A stretch of DNA of 64,000 bases from AG41 sp036522815 (GCA_036522815.1 DATDFC010000119.1:3189-67188); one strand, 5' to 3'; counted from the stretch's first letter, positions 27,022-35,446 are shown. Notes: generated from the sequence alone by a model not told the origin. Numbers and translations: made by a program.

Positions 27022-27440
27022 TCGTCCTCCTCGCCGGCGACGGCGCCGGCGTGCTGCGCGCTCTCGAGCGCGGCTCGTTGCACCTGATCCGCGTTCACCG
27101 CCGTGAGCGCTGCGTTGTCGGCTTCCCCCGTGCGGATGCGGATCACCCGCTCGATGGGCTGCACGAAGATCTTGCCGTCGCCGACTTCGCCGGTGCGGGC
27201 GGAAGAGAGGATGGCCTTGATACACGGCTCCACGAACGGCTCGGAGCAGACCATCTCGATCTTCACCTTTTCCTGGAATTCCATGACGACGGTGGTGCCG
27301 CGGTATTGCTCGATGACTTCCTGCTCGCCCCCGTGACCCGACACGCGGCTCAGTGTGATCCCGGTGACGCCGGCCCGGAACAGCGCCGCCTTGACCTCCG
27401 GTAGGCGCTCGGGCCGCACGATGGTGGTGATGAGTTTCAT
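27018..27440 (-). CDS. glnK: P-II nitrogen regulatory protein (GlnB/GlnK)
   Basis: 140 residues: MKLITTIVRPERLPEVKAAL, the T-loop with its Tyr in EQYRGTT (about 51), KVKIEMV, and the C-loop ATP site GKIFVQPIERVIRIRTGE. The C-terminus runs about 28 residues past a normal P-II protein. The start ATG at 27440 has no Shine-Dalgarno sequence; a promoter lies directly before it. Coupling with amt suggests the GlnK role: blocking Amt when nitrogen is plentiful and passing nitrogen and energy status to other targets. The exact GlnB versus GlnK name is an inference from context. Confidence 0.93.
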   Translation of the reverse strand: MKLITTIVRPERLPEVKAALFRAGVTGITLSRVSGHGGEQEVIEQYRGTTVVMEFQEKVKIEMVCSEPFVEPCIKAILSSARTGEVGDGKIFVQPIERVIRIRTGEADNAALTAVNADQVQRAALESAQHAGAVAGEEDE

Positions 27441-27447
27441 AACGGAC

Positions 27448-27476
27448 AAACTATCCCCCGTCGATCATGGTGTCAA
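27448..27476 (-). promoter_or_regulatory. Predicted glnK-amt promoter (TTGACA-N17-TAGTTT)
   Basis: On the minus strand a perfect TTGACA (27476-27471) is separated by 17 bases from TAGTTT (27453-27448). The start codon follows only 7 bases after the -10 box and has no ribosome site, so the transcript is probably leaderless. The -35 box begins two bases after a 25-base palindrome. Confidence 0.6.
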
Positions 27477-27478
27477 TC

Positions 27479-27503
27479 GATTTGTGCATGGAATGCACAA
27501 ATC
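27479..27503. promoter_or_regulatory. 25-base palindromic operator-like site upstream of glnK-amt
   Basis: Perfect 11-base arms, GATTTGTGCAT (27479-27489) and ATGCACAAATC (27493-27503), around GGA. It lies just upstream of the predicted glnK -35 box and 230 bases before the divergent barrel gene. The position fits an activator. It is not the usual NtrC consensus (GCAC-N-GTGC); the half-sites are inverted relative to it. The regulator is unknown. Confidence 0.6.
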
Positions 27504-27732
27504 TCATGTCAGCCAGCAGAGCCTTATTCATAGCACATTGCGTGCCGTCCAGGTTTTCTGGCATGTCATACCGGCTCATGCTGCCGCTGCGCAACGACCA
27601 TCCCTGCCGCAGTTACCCGCGGCGATGGTCGCCTGACCCCGTCCGGGGACAAGCGTACCTGCGGAGTCATGCTCAGGTCGGTCGGCACGGAAGTCGCCTA
27701 ACCCCGGGCGTCACCGAACGGGGAAGGTTTCC

Positions 27733-28311
27733 ATGTCGACAGCAACGCGAGTCGCGGTCCTGCTGGCGGGGTTATGCGCCGCGGCGCCCGCGGCCCGCGC
27801 GCAGTACCCGCAGCGGCGCGACGGGTTCTGGATCGGGTTCGGGCTGGGCTACGGGTCGTCCCAGGTCACGTGCGACAGCTGCAGGCGGGTGTCGCGCCAG
27901 GGTGGCGTCACCGGGTTTCTGAAGCTGGGCGGGGCGCCCAGCCGTAACCTGCTCATCGGGGCCGCGCTCAACGGCTGGGCCCATTCCGACGGCAGTGCCA
28001 CGGAGTCGATGGCGAACGTCACCGCATCACTCTACCTCTACCCCCGGCGCCGCAGCGGCTTCTTCGTCACCGGCGGGGTGGGGCTCTCCGGCTACCACAT
28101 CAATTCCACGCCCGCGTGGGACGGCACGGGATGGGGATGGACGGCCGGCGCCGGATACGATGTCCGCTTCGGGCGCGACGTCTCGCTCACTCCGGTCGTC
28201 AACTACACGTGGGGCGACGTAGGCGACGTGAACATCGGTAGCTCCGGCGCTGTGTTCACCGGCTGGCGGCAGAACGTGCTCGACGTCGGGTTGGGTGTGA
28301 CCTTCCATTAG
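27733..28311 (+). CDS. Outer-membrane beta-barrel protein
   Basis: 192 residues. A signal peptide ends near ARAQ (about 24). The rest is alternating strands rich in Gly and aromatic residues (GFWIGFGLGYGSSQV, GFFVTGGVGLSGYHI, WGWTAGAGYDVRFG) ending in VLDVGLGVTFH, the pattern of a small eight-strand OmpA/OmpW-like barrel. A ribosome site (GGGGAAGG) precedes the ATG. Its 3' end overlaps the convergent marR-type gene by 56 bases. The role is unknown. Confidence 0.75.
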   Translation: MSTATRVAVLLAGLCAAAPAARAQYPQRRDGFWIGFGLGYGSSQVTCDSCRRVSRQGGVTGFLKLGGAPSRNLLIGAALNGWAHSDGSATESMANVTASLYLYPRRRSGFFVTGGVGLSGYHINSTPAWDGTGWGWTAGAGYDVRFGRDVSLTPVVNYTWGDVGDVNIGSSGAVFTGWRQNVLDVGLGVTFH

Positions 28312-28765
28312 GCCGGGACTGGAGCTCGGCCGCTCCCTTGCCGAGGGCACGGAGCAGGCGCACGGCCTGCGCCTGCTGCCGCGCCGGCAGGGCGGCCACG
28401 GCGCGCCGCATCGCGTCCGCGTGCAATGGAAAGATCCGCTCGATGACGCGCCGACCCGCCTGGGTCAGGGCGACCAGGACTACCCGGCGGTCGTGGGAGG
28501 AATGCCGGCGGCGCACCAGGCCCCGGGTCACGAGCTTGTCCACGACGTACGTCGTGCTCGACGACTCGACCAGGATGCGGCGCTGCACGTCGCACACGGC
28601 CAGCTCTCCCTTGTGGTACAGGACTTCCAGCACCCCAAACTCCGTCGTGCCCAATCCGAAACGAGCGATGCTCGAGCGGGAATGATGGTCCACGGCATCG
28701 AACGCGCGGGCCAGGACGACCCACAGCTTCAGGGCGATGTCGTGCGGCTGCGACGGTGGTGGCAT
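28256..28765 (-). CDS. MarR-family transcriptional regulator (MhqR-like)
   Basis: 169 residues with a winged helix-turn-helix (TTEFGVLEVLYHKGELAVCDVQRRILVESSSTTYVVDKLVTRGLVRRR, about 40-87, with wing HSSHDRRVVLVALT). It has a Cys in the recognition domain (about 58) that could sense thiol stress, which is inference. It is divergent from a DoxX gene, and the shared 96-base region holds a palindrome nearly identical to the Bacillus MhqR operator, whose regulon also contains a DoxX-family protein. The likely role is repression of the DoxX gene and itself until an electrophile or quinone appears. Confidence 0.85.
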   Translation of the reverse strand: MPPPSQPHDIALKLWVVLARAFDAVDHHSRSSIARFGLGTTEFGVLEVLYHKGELAVCDVQRRILVESSSTTYVVDKLVTRGLVRRRHSSHDRRVVLVALTQAGRRVIERIFPLHADAMRRAVAALPARQQAQAVRLLRALGKGAAELQSRPNGRSHPTRRRARSAASR

Positions 28766-28821
28766 CTCGCCTCGGGAACCGAGAAACGCGTCGTCGTGTT
28801 CCCAGATCGGTAGACGTAGAG

Positions 28822-28839
28822 TATCTCGATATCGAGATA
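28822..28839. promoter_or_regulatory. MhqR-type operator between marR and doxX genes
   Basis: TATCTCGATATCGAGATA is a perfect 18-base palindrome, of the ATCTCGA/TCGAGAT type bound by MhqR-class MarR regulators. It overlaps a GATAAT -10 box (28835-28840) for the DoxX gene and faces the MarR gene's own promoter, so binding would block both. The DoxX ribosome site AGGAGG is at 28848-28853. Confidence 0.75.
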
Positions 28840-28861
28840 ATGTCCACAGGAGGATGCCACA

Positions 28862-29272
28862 ATGCTAGGGGATCTGGGATTACTGCTGCTGCGACTGACG
28901 CTGGGGACGGTGTTCCTGGCGCACGGGGCGCAGAAGGCGTTCGGGTCGTTCGGCGGGCCGGGGTTCGAGGGCGCCACGGGCTTCATCGGGAGCATGGGGT
29001 TCCGACCGGCGCGCGCATGGGCGGCGCTGGCGGTGGGGGGGGAGCTCGTCGCCGGGGTACTGTTCGTGCTCGGTCTCCTCACACCGCTCGCCGGACTGCT
29101 GGTGCTCGCCACGATGGCCGTCGCGATCGCCAAGGTGCACGGGCCGAAGGGCTTTTTCGTGCAGAACGGTGGCTTCGAGTACAACCTGGTGCTGATCATC
29201 GCAGCGGTGGCGCTGGCCGCCGTCGGACCGGGAGCCTTCTCACTGGACCATCTGCTGGGGCTCGCGCGCTAA
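28862..29272 (+). CDS. DoxX-family membrane protein
   Basis: 136 residues with four membrane helices: LLLLRLTLGTVFLAHGAQKAFG, AWAALAVGGELVAGVLFVLGLL, LAGLLVLATMAVAIAKVHG and NLVLIIAAVALAAVGPG. The HGxQK and F(F/V)xxGG features of DoxX/SURF4-like proteins are present. Family members are linked to quinone or redox stress, for example MhqP. The adjacent MarR gene and operator fit that. It may be cotranscribed with the SulP gene starting about 130 bases downstream. Confidence 0.88.
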   Translation: MLGDLGLLLLRLTLGTVFLAHGAQKAFGSFGGPGFEGATGFIGSMGFRPARAWAALAVGGELVAGVLFVLGLLTPLAGLLVLATMAVAIAKVHGPKGFFVQNGGFEYNLVLIIAAVALAAVGPGAFSLDHLLGLAR

Positions 29273-29401
29273 GCCCGGCGATTCCATAGATTCCGCCGTC
29301 GCGTTCAGGGGCGGGGGAATCTGGAGACACTGGTCCCGAAGCTCTTCACCACGCTCAAGGGGTACACTCGCGGGCAGTTCGTCACCGACCTGACCGCGGG
29401 C

Positions 29402-31042
29402 GTGATCGTGGGGATCGTGGCCCTGCCGCTGGCGATCGCCTTCGCCATCGCCAGCGGTGTGAGCCCCGAGCGCGGCCTGTTCACCGCGATCGTCGCGGGC
29501 TTCCTCATCTCCGCCTTGGGCGGCTCGCGCGTGCAGATCGGCGGGCCCACGGGCGCGTTCGTGGTGATCGTCTACGCCATCGTGCAGCGGCACGGCGTGG
29601 AGGGCCTCGCCATGGCGACGCTCATGGCGGGGATCATCCTGGTGGCGTTCGGCCTCGCCCGCCTCGGCGCGGCCATCAAGTTCATCCCCTATCCCGTCAC
29701 CATCGGATTCACGAGCGGGATCGCCCTGATCATCCTGTCGGGCGAGGTGAAGGATTTCCTGGGACTGAAGATGGGCCCCGTGCCCGCCGAGTTCGTGGCG
29801 CGCTGGCGCACGTTCGCGGCGCACCTCGACTCGCTCAACCTCTGGGCGGTGACCGTCGGCGCGGTCACCGTGGCCATCATCGTTCTGTGGCCCCGCTTCA
29901 ACCGGCGCATTCCCAGTCCGTTCGTCGCGCTCATCGTCACGACGGCGGCGGTGCAGCTCGGGCACCTGCCCGTCGACACGATCGGCAGCCGCTTCGGCGT
30001 GATCAACGCGGTGCTCCCGGCTCCGTCGCTTCCCGCGGTCACCTTCCGGCAGATGCCGGGCCTCGCCGGCGCGGCCTTCACGATCGCCCTGCTCGGCGCC
30101 GTCGAGTCGCTGCTCTCGGCCGTGGTGGCGGACGGGATGATCGGGGGACGCCACCGCTCGAACATGGAGCTCGTGGCGCAAGGGATCGCCAACATCGCGT
30201 CGCCGCTGTTCGGCGGCATCCCGGCCACGGGAGCGATCGCCCGCACCGCGACGAACGTGAAGAACGGCGGCCGCACGCCCGTTGCGGGCATCACGCACGC
30301 GGTCACTCTGCTCCTGATCGCGCTGTTCTTCGGTCGCTGGGCCGGCCTGATCCCCATGGCCACGCTGGCGGGGATTCTCGTCGTCGTCGCCTACAGCATG
30401 AGCGAGTGGCGCACGTTCGTGGCCGAGTTCCGGGCGCCGAAGAGCGACGTGGCCGTGCTCGTCACTACGTTCCTGCTCACCGTGCTGTGGGACCTGACGG
30501 TCGCGATCGAGGTCGGGATGGTGCTGGCGGCCTTCCTGTTCATGCGGCGCATGGCGGAGGTGACCAATGTCAGCGCCTTGACGCACGAGCTGCAGGACCC
30601 GAAGGACGATTTCGAGAGCGATCCCAACGCGGTGCGGCGGCGCGTGGTGCCGCCCGGCGTCGAGGTGTACGAGATCACCGGGCCGTTCTTCTTCGGGGCG
30701 GCGGAAACCTTCAAGGAGCGCCTGGGCCGCATCGCGCTGCGGCCCAAGGTGCTGATCCTGCGGATGCGCCACGTGCCGGCGATCGATTCCACCGGGCTGC
30801 ACGCCCTGCGCGACCTGGTGCGCCGCAGCCGTCAGAGCGGTACGCTGGTGCTGCTTTCGGACGTGCACGCGCAGCCCGTGGTGGCGCTCGAGCGCTCCGG
30901 CCTGTACGACGAGCTGGGCGAGGAAAACGTACACGGCAACATCGACGACGCGCTCAACCGGGCGCGCCAGCACCTGGGGCTCGCCATCGAGCCGCGTCCC
31001 GGGTTCGCGACGCCGACTGTGGCGCGCGAGGGCAAGGCCTGA
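29402..31042 (+). CDS. SulP-family anion transporter with STAS domain
   Basis: At least 546 residues. The SulP transport domain (about 1-395: FLISALGGSRVQIGGPTGAFVV, VTIGFTSGIALIILSG, GGIPATGAIARTATN) is followed by a C-terminal STAS domain (about 420-525: VLILRMRHVPAIDSTGLHAL). Members carry sulfate, bicarbonate or other anions. Coding clearly extends upstream of the GTG at 29402: in-frame sequence back to a CTG at 29321 or 29330 supplies the family N-terminus (KLFTTLKGYTRGQFVTDLTAG), but no ATG, GTG or TTG exists before the DoxX stop. A CTG start is therefore likely. The substrate is uncertain. Confidence 0.88.
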   Translation: MIVGIVALPLAIAFAIASGVSPERGLFTAIVAGFLISALGGSRVQIGGPTGAFVVIVYAIVQRHGVEGLAMATLMAGIILVAFGLARLGAAIKFIPYPVTIGFTSGIALIILSGEVKDFLGLKMGPVPAEFVARWRTFAAHLDSLNLWAVTVGAVTVAIIVLWPRFNRRIPSPFVALIVTTAAVQLGHLPVDTIGSRFGVINAVLPAPSLPAVTFRQMPGLAGAAFTIALLGAVESLLSAVVADGMIGGRHRSNMELVAQGIANIASPLFGGIPATGAIARTATNVKNGGRTPVAGITHAVTLLLIALFFGRWAGLIPMATLAGILVVVAYSMSEWRTFVAEFRAPKSDVAVLVTTFLLTVLWDLTVAIEVGMVLAAFLFMRRMAEVTNVSALTHELQDPKDDFESDPNAVRRRVVPPGVEVYEITGPFFFGAAETFKERLGRIALRPKVLILRMRHVPAIDSTGLHALRDLVRRSRQSGTLVLLSDVHAQPVVALERSGLYDELGEENVHGNIDDALNRARQHLGLAIEPRPGFATPTVAREGKA

Positions 31043-31051
31043 GCGGGCGCG

Positions 31052-31978
31052 CTACGCCTGGGTCGTGCAGGTGGCGGGGGACGGCCAGACCATCGCACTG
31101 TGACGCGCGCTCACCGGCTCGGTTGCCCGAGCGGGCGCGGGAATCACGAGCAGCGAAGTGGGCAGATGATTGAGCAGCCGCTCCGTCACGCTCCCCAGCA
31201 GCAGGCGCTCGGCCCATCCCTTGCTGTGCGAGCCCACTACCAGCAGATCCGCGCTCCACTCGGACGCTTCCCGCACGATGGTCTCGACGGCCAAGCCGTA
31301 GCGCACGACCTTGTCCGCCCCTGGGGTCCGCACCAGCGACCAGATTTCACGTTGCAGCAGCTCCTCCGACAGAGCGTAGAACTCGCTCGCGTCGTACGGA
31401 GGCGTCACGTTCGGGATGACCGGGAGCGGCTCGAGCACGCTGACCACTCGGAGCTCGGCTCCGAGCATCGTGGCGTAGCGCTCCGCTGCCGCGATCGTCG
31501 GGCGGGCTGCGCCCGAGATGTCGACGGCGGCCAGGACTCGCCGAATGGCGGTGGGGCCGGCGGTGACGAGCAGCGGCACCTCGGTCGTGCGCGCGACGTC
31601 GAGACTGGTGCTGCCGCCGATCCAGCGGCCCAGGGCGGAGTGGTGCTTGCCGCCCAGGACGATCAGCTCCGCTCCGAGCTCGGCGACGCTCTGCTTGAGG
31701 ACGCCCGGTGTTGGGCCGAGCCGTACGGTGAGCGTGTCGAGGAGCTGCGGGGGCAGAGCGTCCGCGAGCGTCGTTATAACCAGGGCGCGCGCATGCTGCG
31801 CCAACGCCTCCCGGTAGTGGGCGCTCTCAGGCACCTCCGGAGCGACCAGCGCGTCGCTGGTCGCATGTATCAGCCGGCACGTCGCGCCGGCGCGGGCGGC
31901 TAGCCGACTCGCGAACGTCGCCGCGTCCACGGCTTGGGGCGAGGCATCGACGCCTACGATGATGGGTTTCCACGACAT
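31052..31978 (-). CDS. Universal stress protein with two UspA domains
   Basis: 308 residues with tandem Usp domains. The first (about 5-140) has IIVGVDASPQA and LIVLGGKHHSALGRWIGGST; the second (about 148-290) has VLAAVDISGAA and LLVVGSHSKGWAERLLLGSVTERLL with the ATP-binding GSxxxG-type loop and a VIPAP end. The ATG at 31978 is preferred over GTG 31984 because CGGAG lies 7 bases upstream. The last 20 residues are an untypical tail. It is divergent from the copper protein gene and probably answers redox or oxygen stress with its neighbours. Confidence 0.87.
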   Translation of the reverse strand: MSWKPIIVGVDASPQAVDAATFASRLAARAGATCRLIHATSDALVAPEVPESAHYREALAQHARALVITTLADALPPQLLDTLTVRLGPTPGVLKQSVAELGAELIVLGGKHHSALGRWIGGSTSLDVARTTEVPLLVTAGPTAIRRVLAAVDISGAARPTIAAAERYATMLGAELRVVSVLEPLPVIPNVTPPYDASEFYALSEELLQREIWSLVRTPGADKVVRYGLAVETIVREASEWSADLLVVGSHSKGWAERLLLGSVTERLLNHLPTSLLVIPAPARATEPVSARHSAMVWPSPATCTTQA

Positions 31979-32159
31979 AGCCACTCCGGGTGGTCGCTCG
32001 CTGAGAACGATGGCGCCCGTCTTCTGAAGCCAGTGTGAGGCCGCGTGGAGCGCTGCTTCACATCTGAAGTTTCCTTCACACCGTTTTCATGAGGCCGCCG
32101 ACGGCGCCGGGCTAGACTGGCCTGAAACCCGATCCATCCACATCGACAGGGAGCACGTT

Positions 32160-33167
32160 ATGCACGGGAAGGTCCTCGGTATCGTCATCGTCGCTGTCGC
32201 GCTCGCCACTACGGCGGCGGTGCAGCTGTCGTGGTCCCCGGAGGTCCAGGTGACGGACTTCGGCTCGGCGACCGCGCCCAGGAGCCCGACCTATCCCGCC
32301 CAGCTGGCCCCGGTGTCGGCCGCCGCGGTCAAGGAATTCCGCATTCCAATCCGTGACGCCACAATCGAGATCGCCAAGGGCGTGACGTATACGGGCTGGA
32401 CGTTCGGCGGCAACGCGCCGGGCCCCGTCGTCCGGGTGCGCCAGGGCGACCTGGTACGGATCAAGCTGGTGAACGAAGCCTCGATGCCGCATTCGATCGA
32501 CTTCCACGCGGCCCGCATCCCGATGAACAAGGCGTTCCGGACCATCCTGCCCAAGGACTCGCTCTCCTTCGAGTTCACGCCGCGCGATCCGGGCGCATAT
32601 CTGGTGCACTGTGGCACGCCGCCGGTGCTGCTCCACCTGATGCAGGGCATGTATCTGCCGATCATCGTGGACCCCAAGGGGGGCTGGCCGGTCAAGGTGC
32701 AGAAAGAGTTTGTGATCGTGCAGAGCGAGTTCTACGTCCAGGGAGGCGACAGCGCGTTGCCGGGGCAGGCCAACTGGCAGCGGGCGCTGGACCGTCAGGC
32801 GAGCTACGTCGTGTTCAACGGCCGGGCGTTCCAGTACCAGGAGCATCCGCTCCACGTCGACGTGGGCGACCGGGTGCGGCTGTTCGTCGTGAACGCCGGC
32901 CCGAGCTTCACGAGCGACTTTCACATCGTGGGCACGGTGTTCGACAATGTGTACCCCGACGGCGATCCGCGGCATCCGCTGCACAGCGTTCAGACGTGGG
33001 GAGTCCCGGCGGGCGGTGGGGCGGTGTTCGAGACGGTGTTCGACCAGGCGGCGAGCGGCGAAGGGACCTACGCGTTCGTGACGCACGCGTTCGCCGATGC
33101 GGCCAAGGGAGCGGTCGGCCTGATCCAGGTGGGCGCGCCGCAGCAGGTGGCGGGGATGGGGCACTAG
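32160..33167 (+). CDS. Two-domain cupredoxin, NirK-like multicopper oxidase
   Basis: 335 residues with an N-terminal membrane/signal segment and two cupredoxin domains. Type 1 copper ligands are His111 (in MPHSID), Cys151, His159 and Met164. The type 2 site has His116, His150 and His309 (in FVTHAF), and the catalytic pair equivalent to Asp98/His255 of NirK is Asp114 and His255 (FHIVG). Every copper ligand of a nitrite reductase is thus present. It could reduce nitrite to NO or be a related oxidase of this architecture; activity cannot be told from sequence. A GGGAG site precedes the ATG, and a radical SAM gene follows 11 bases later. Confidence 0.8.
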   Translation: MHGKVLGIVIVAVALATTAAVQLSWSPEVQVTDFGSATAPRSPTYPAQLAPVSAAAVKEFRIPIRDATIEIAKGVTYTGWTFGGNAPGPVVRVRQGDLVRIKLVNEASMPHSIDFHAARIPMNKAFRTILPKDSLSFEFTPRDPGAYLVHCGTPPVLLHLMQGMYLPIIVDPKGGWPVKVQKEFVIVQSEFYVQGGDSALPGQANWQRALDRQASYVVFNGRAFQYQEHPLHVDVGDRVRLFVVNAGPSFTSDFHIVGTVFDNVYPDGDPRHPLHSVQTWGVPAGGGAVFETVFDQAASGEGTYAFVTHAFADAAKGAVGLIQVGAPQQVAGMGH

Positions 33168-33178
33168 GGGGCGGCACG

Positions 33179-34234
33179 ATGACGACCGCGCGGCTGACGT
33201 TCGATGAAGCGCCGCTGCGCGTCTACTGGGAGCTAACGCGGGCGTGCGACCTCGCCTGCCGCCACTGCCGGGCCGAGGCGGTCAGCCGCCGGCATCGGGA
33301 AGAGCTGACCACGGTCGAAGGACTGCACCTGCTCGAGCGCCTCGCCGCGTTCGGCCTGCCCAGGCCCCATCTCGTCCTGACTGGCGGCGACCCGCTCAAA
33401 CGGCCGGACCTGTGGGTGCTGATCGCGGCGGCGTGGGCGCTCGAGCTGCCGGTGTCGGTGGCGCCGAGCGCAACCCCGCTGCTCGAGCCCGAGGAGATTC
33501 GCTGTCTCAAGGAGGCGGGCGTGGAGGCGATCTCGCTCTCGCTCGACGGCGCCACGCCCGCCCGCCACGACGCGCTGCGCGGCGTCGGCGGCACGTTCGA
33601 GCGGACGCTCGAGGCCGCGTCCGCGGCCCGGCAGGCGGGTCTTCCCTTCCAGATCAACACGCTGGTCGCGGCGGAAACACTCGACGACCTGGGGGCGATC
33701 TACCTGCTCGCGAGCGAGCTCGGTGCGGCGCGCTGGAGCCTGTTCTTCCTCGTGTCGGTGGGGCGTGGGACGCTGCTCGAGCAGATCCGGCCGGCGGAAG
33801 CCGAAAACGTGATGCGCTGGCTGGCCGAGCTGGCGGGCCAACGGGGCGGCCCGGTCGTGACCACAACCGAAGCCCCCCACTTTCGGCGCGTGATGCTGCA
33901 ACGCCACCGCGGCGCCGCCCGCGGGCATGGCGCGGGCGTACGCGACGGCAACGGCATCATGTTCATCTCCCACACCGGAGAGGTGCAGCCATCCGGCTTC
34001 CTGCCGCTGACCGGGGGGAACGTGCGCACCGACGATGTCGTAGCGATCTACCGCGACTCGCCGCTGTTCCGCCGCTTGCGACGGCCCGCGCTCTTCACGG
34101 GGCGTTGCGGGCGCTGCGAATTCCAGTCCGTGTGCGGTGGCTCGCGCGCCCGCGCGTATGCGGCGAGCGGCGATCCGTTCACAGAGGATCCCTTGTGCCC
34201 CTACGAGCCGCGCAGAGCAGCCGTGCGCGCATGA
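33179..34234 (+). CDS. Radical SAM/SPASM protein (NirJ/AhbD-like)
   Basis: 351 residues. The radical SAM cluster CDLACRHC (Cys23, 27, 30) is followed by TGGDPL and a C-terminal SPASM-type cysteine set: CGRCEFQSVCGGSRARAYAASGDPFTEDPLC. This C-terminal signature is shared with haem d1/alternative haem enzymes such as NirJ and AhbD and with TIGR04053-like proteins. It follows the NirK-like gene by 11 bases and overlaps the next gene by 4 bases (ATGA). A role in haem or cofactor maturation for the nearby oxidase and globin is plausible but inferred. Confidence 0.82.
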   Translation: MTTARLTFDEAPLRVYWELTRACDLACRHCRAEAVSRRHREELTTVEGLHLLERLAAFGLPRPHLVLTGGDPLKRPDLWVLIAAAWALELPVSVAPSATPLLEPEEIRCLKEAGVEAISLSLDGATPARHDALRGVGGTFERTLEAASAARQAGLPFQINTLVAAETLDDLGAIYLLASELGAARWSLFFLVSVGRGTLLEQIRPAEAENVMRWLAELAGQRGGPVVTTTEAPHFRRVMLQRHRGAARGHGAGVRDGNGIMFISHTGEVQPSGFLPLTGGNVRTDDVVAIYRDSPLFRRLRRPALFTGRCGRCEFQSVCGGSRARAYAASGDPFTEDPLCPYEPRRAAVRA

Positions 34235-35358
34235 CCGAGCGCGCCGACGTCGCGCGGTATCGCACCAACCTCCAGGGCGAAATCGATGGAGCGGCCCTGT
34301 ATCGCGCGCTGGCGGAGGCCGAGCGGCAACCGCCCCTCGCTGACGTATACGGCAGGCTCGCGGCAACCGAGGAGCAGCACGCCCGCCACTGGGAAGAGCG
34401 GTTGCGCGCCGCGGGGGCGGGGATTCCACCGCGGCGACCGCGCTGGCAGATCCGCGTACTCGGCTGGCTCGCCCGGCGGTTCGGCCCGCAGGTCGTGCTG
34501 CCGACCGTGGCATCGCTCGAGCGTGTCGATTCGGGTCACTACGACGCCCAGGTGGAAGCGCGCGCCGCCGGCCTGCCGAGTCAGGAACGCTCTCACGCCC
34601 GACTGCTCCAGACGATCGTCGGTCCCGATCGGGGACTCGAGGGCAGCTCCCTCGTTCGCCTGGAGGGCCGGCACCGCTCCGTGGGCGGCAACGCGCTGCG
34701 CGCCGCCGTCCTGGGCGCGAACGATGGACTCGTCTCCAACCTGAGCCTCGTGATGGGTGTGGCCGGCGCGCAGCTTGCGGGCCGCGGGATCGTGATCACT
34801 GGCCTCGCGGGGCTGCTTGCGGGCGCGGGCTCGATGGCGTTGGGGGAGTGGCTTTCAGTGCAGAGCTCTCGCGAGCTTTACGAACGGGAGATCCAGACGG
34901 AAGGCGAGGAGCTCGCGACAGTCCCTGAGGAGGAACAAGAGGAGCTCGCGCTCATCTACCAGGCCAAGGGGTTGCCGCGGAGCCAGGCGCGCGCGGTCGC
35001 CAAACGCCTGGTGGCGAACCGCGCGAATGCGCTCGATACGCTGGCGCGCGAAGAGCTCGGGGTCGATCCCGCGGAGCTCGGCGGGTCGGCGTGGCAGGCG
35101 GCGGGCGCCTCGTTCGTGTTGTTCGCACTGGGTGCGGTCGTGCCGCTCGCCCCCTTCCTGTTCCTCACGGGGACGAGCGCGGTGGCGGTGAGCCTGGGCG
35201 CGAGCGCGGTCGCTCTGTTCTTGGTCGGTGCCGGGATCACGCTGCTCACGCGTCGCGGGCTGCTGTACACCGGCATGCGTCAGGTTCTGTTCGGGCTCGC
35301 GGCTGCGGGCCTCACCTTCGGGATCGGCCGCTTGATCGGCGCATCGCCCGGCCCTTGA
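34231..35358 (+). CDS. Membrane ferritin-like protein (rubrerythrin domain fused to VIT1/CCC1 transporter)
   Basis: 375 residues. The N-terminal ferritin-like helical domain (about 1-135) has repeated Glu/His iron ligands (EIDGAALYRALAEAE, EEQHARHWEE, SQERSHARLLQ). The C-terminal VIT1/CCC1 domain (about 155-375) has LRAAVLGANDGLVSNLSLVMGVAGA and four to five membrane helices. The layout matches MbfA-type iron exporters or detoxifiers, in which the ferritin domain senses or feeds iron to the channel. It overlaps the radical SAM gene by 4 bases, so it belongs to the same operon as the NirK-like and SAM genes. Confidence 0.88.
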   Translation: MTERADVARYRTNLQGEIDGAALYRALAEAERQPPLADVYGRLAATEEQHARHWEERLRAAGAGIPPRRPRWQIRVLGWLARRFGPQVVLPTVASLERVDSGHYDAQVEARAAGLPSQERSHARLLQTIVGPDRGLEGSSLVRLEGRHRSVGGNALRAAVLGANDGLVSNLSLVMGVAGAQLAGRGIVITGLAGLLAGAGSMALGEWLSVQSSRELYEREIQTEGEELATVPEEEQEELALIYQAKGLPRSQARAVAKRLVANRANALDTLAREELGVDPAELGGSAWQAAGASFVLFALGAVVPLAPFLFLTGTSAVAVSLGASAVALFLVGAGITLLTRRGLLYTGMRQVLFGLAAAGLTFGIGRLIGASPGP

Positions 35359-35446
35359 TCTCAGGGAGCTCCTTATCGAGACGTTGCGGCCGGCTTCAGC
35401 TCTGTTTCATACGTGGGCGGTGACGTTTCGTTGCACAGGAGGCTCT

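Noticed and set aside
27479..27503. NtrC-binding site upstream of glnK
   Set aside because: The half-sites are GTGC...GCAC, the reverse of the NtrC consensus GCAC...GTGC, so only a generic operator is claimed.
29240..30973. Open frame of 577 codons antisense to the SulP gene
   Set aside because: Arg/Asp/His-rich product with no domain; it is the usual mirror of a GC-rich gene. The plus strand has clear SulP and STAS motifs.
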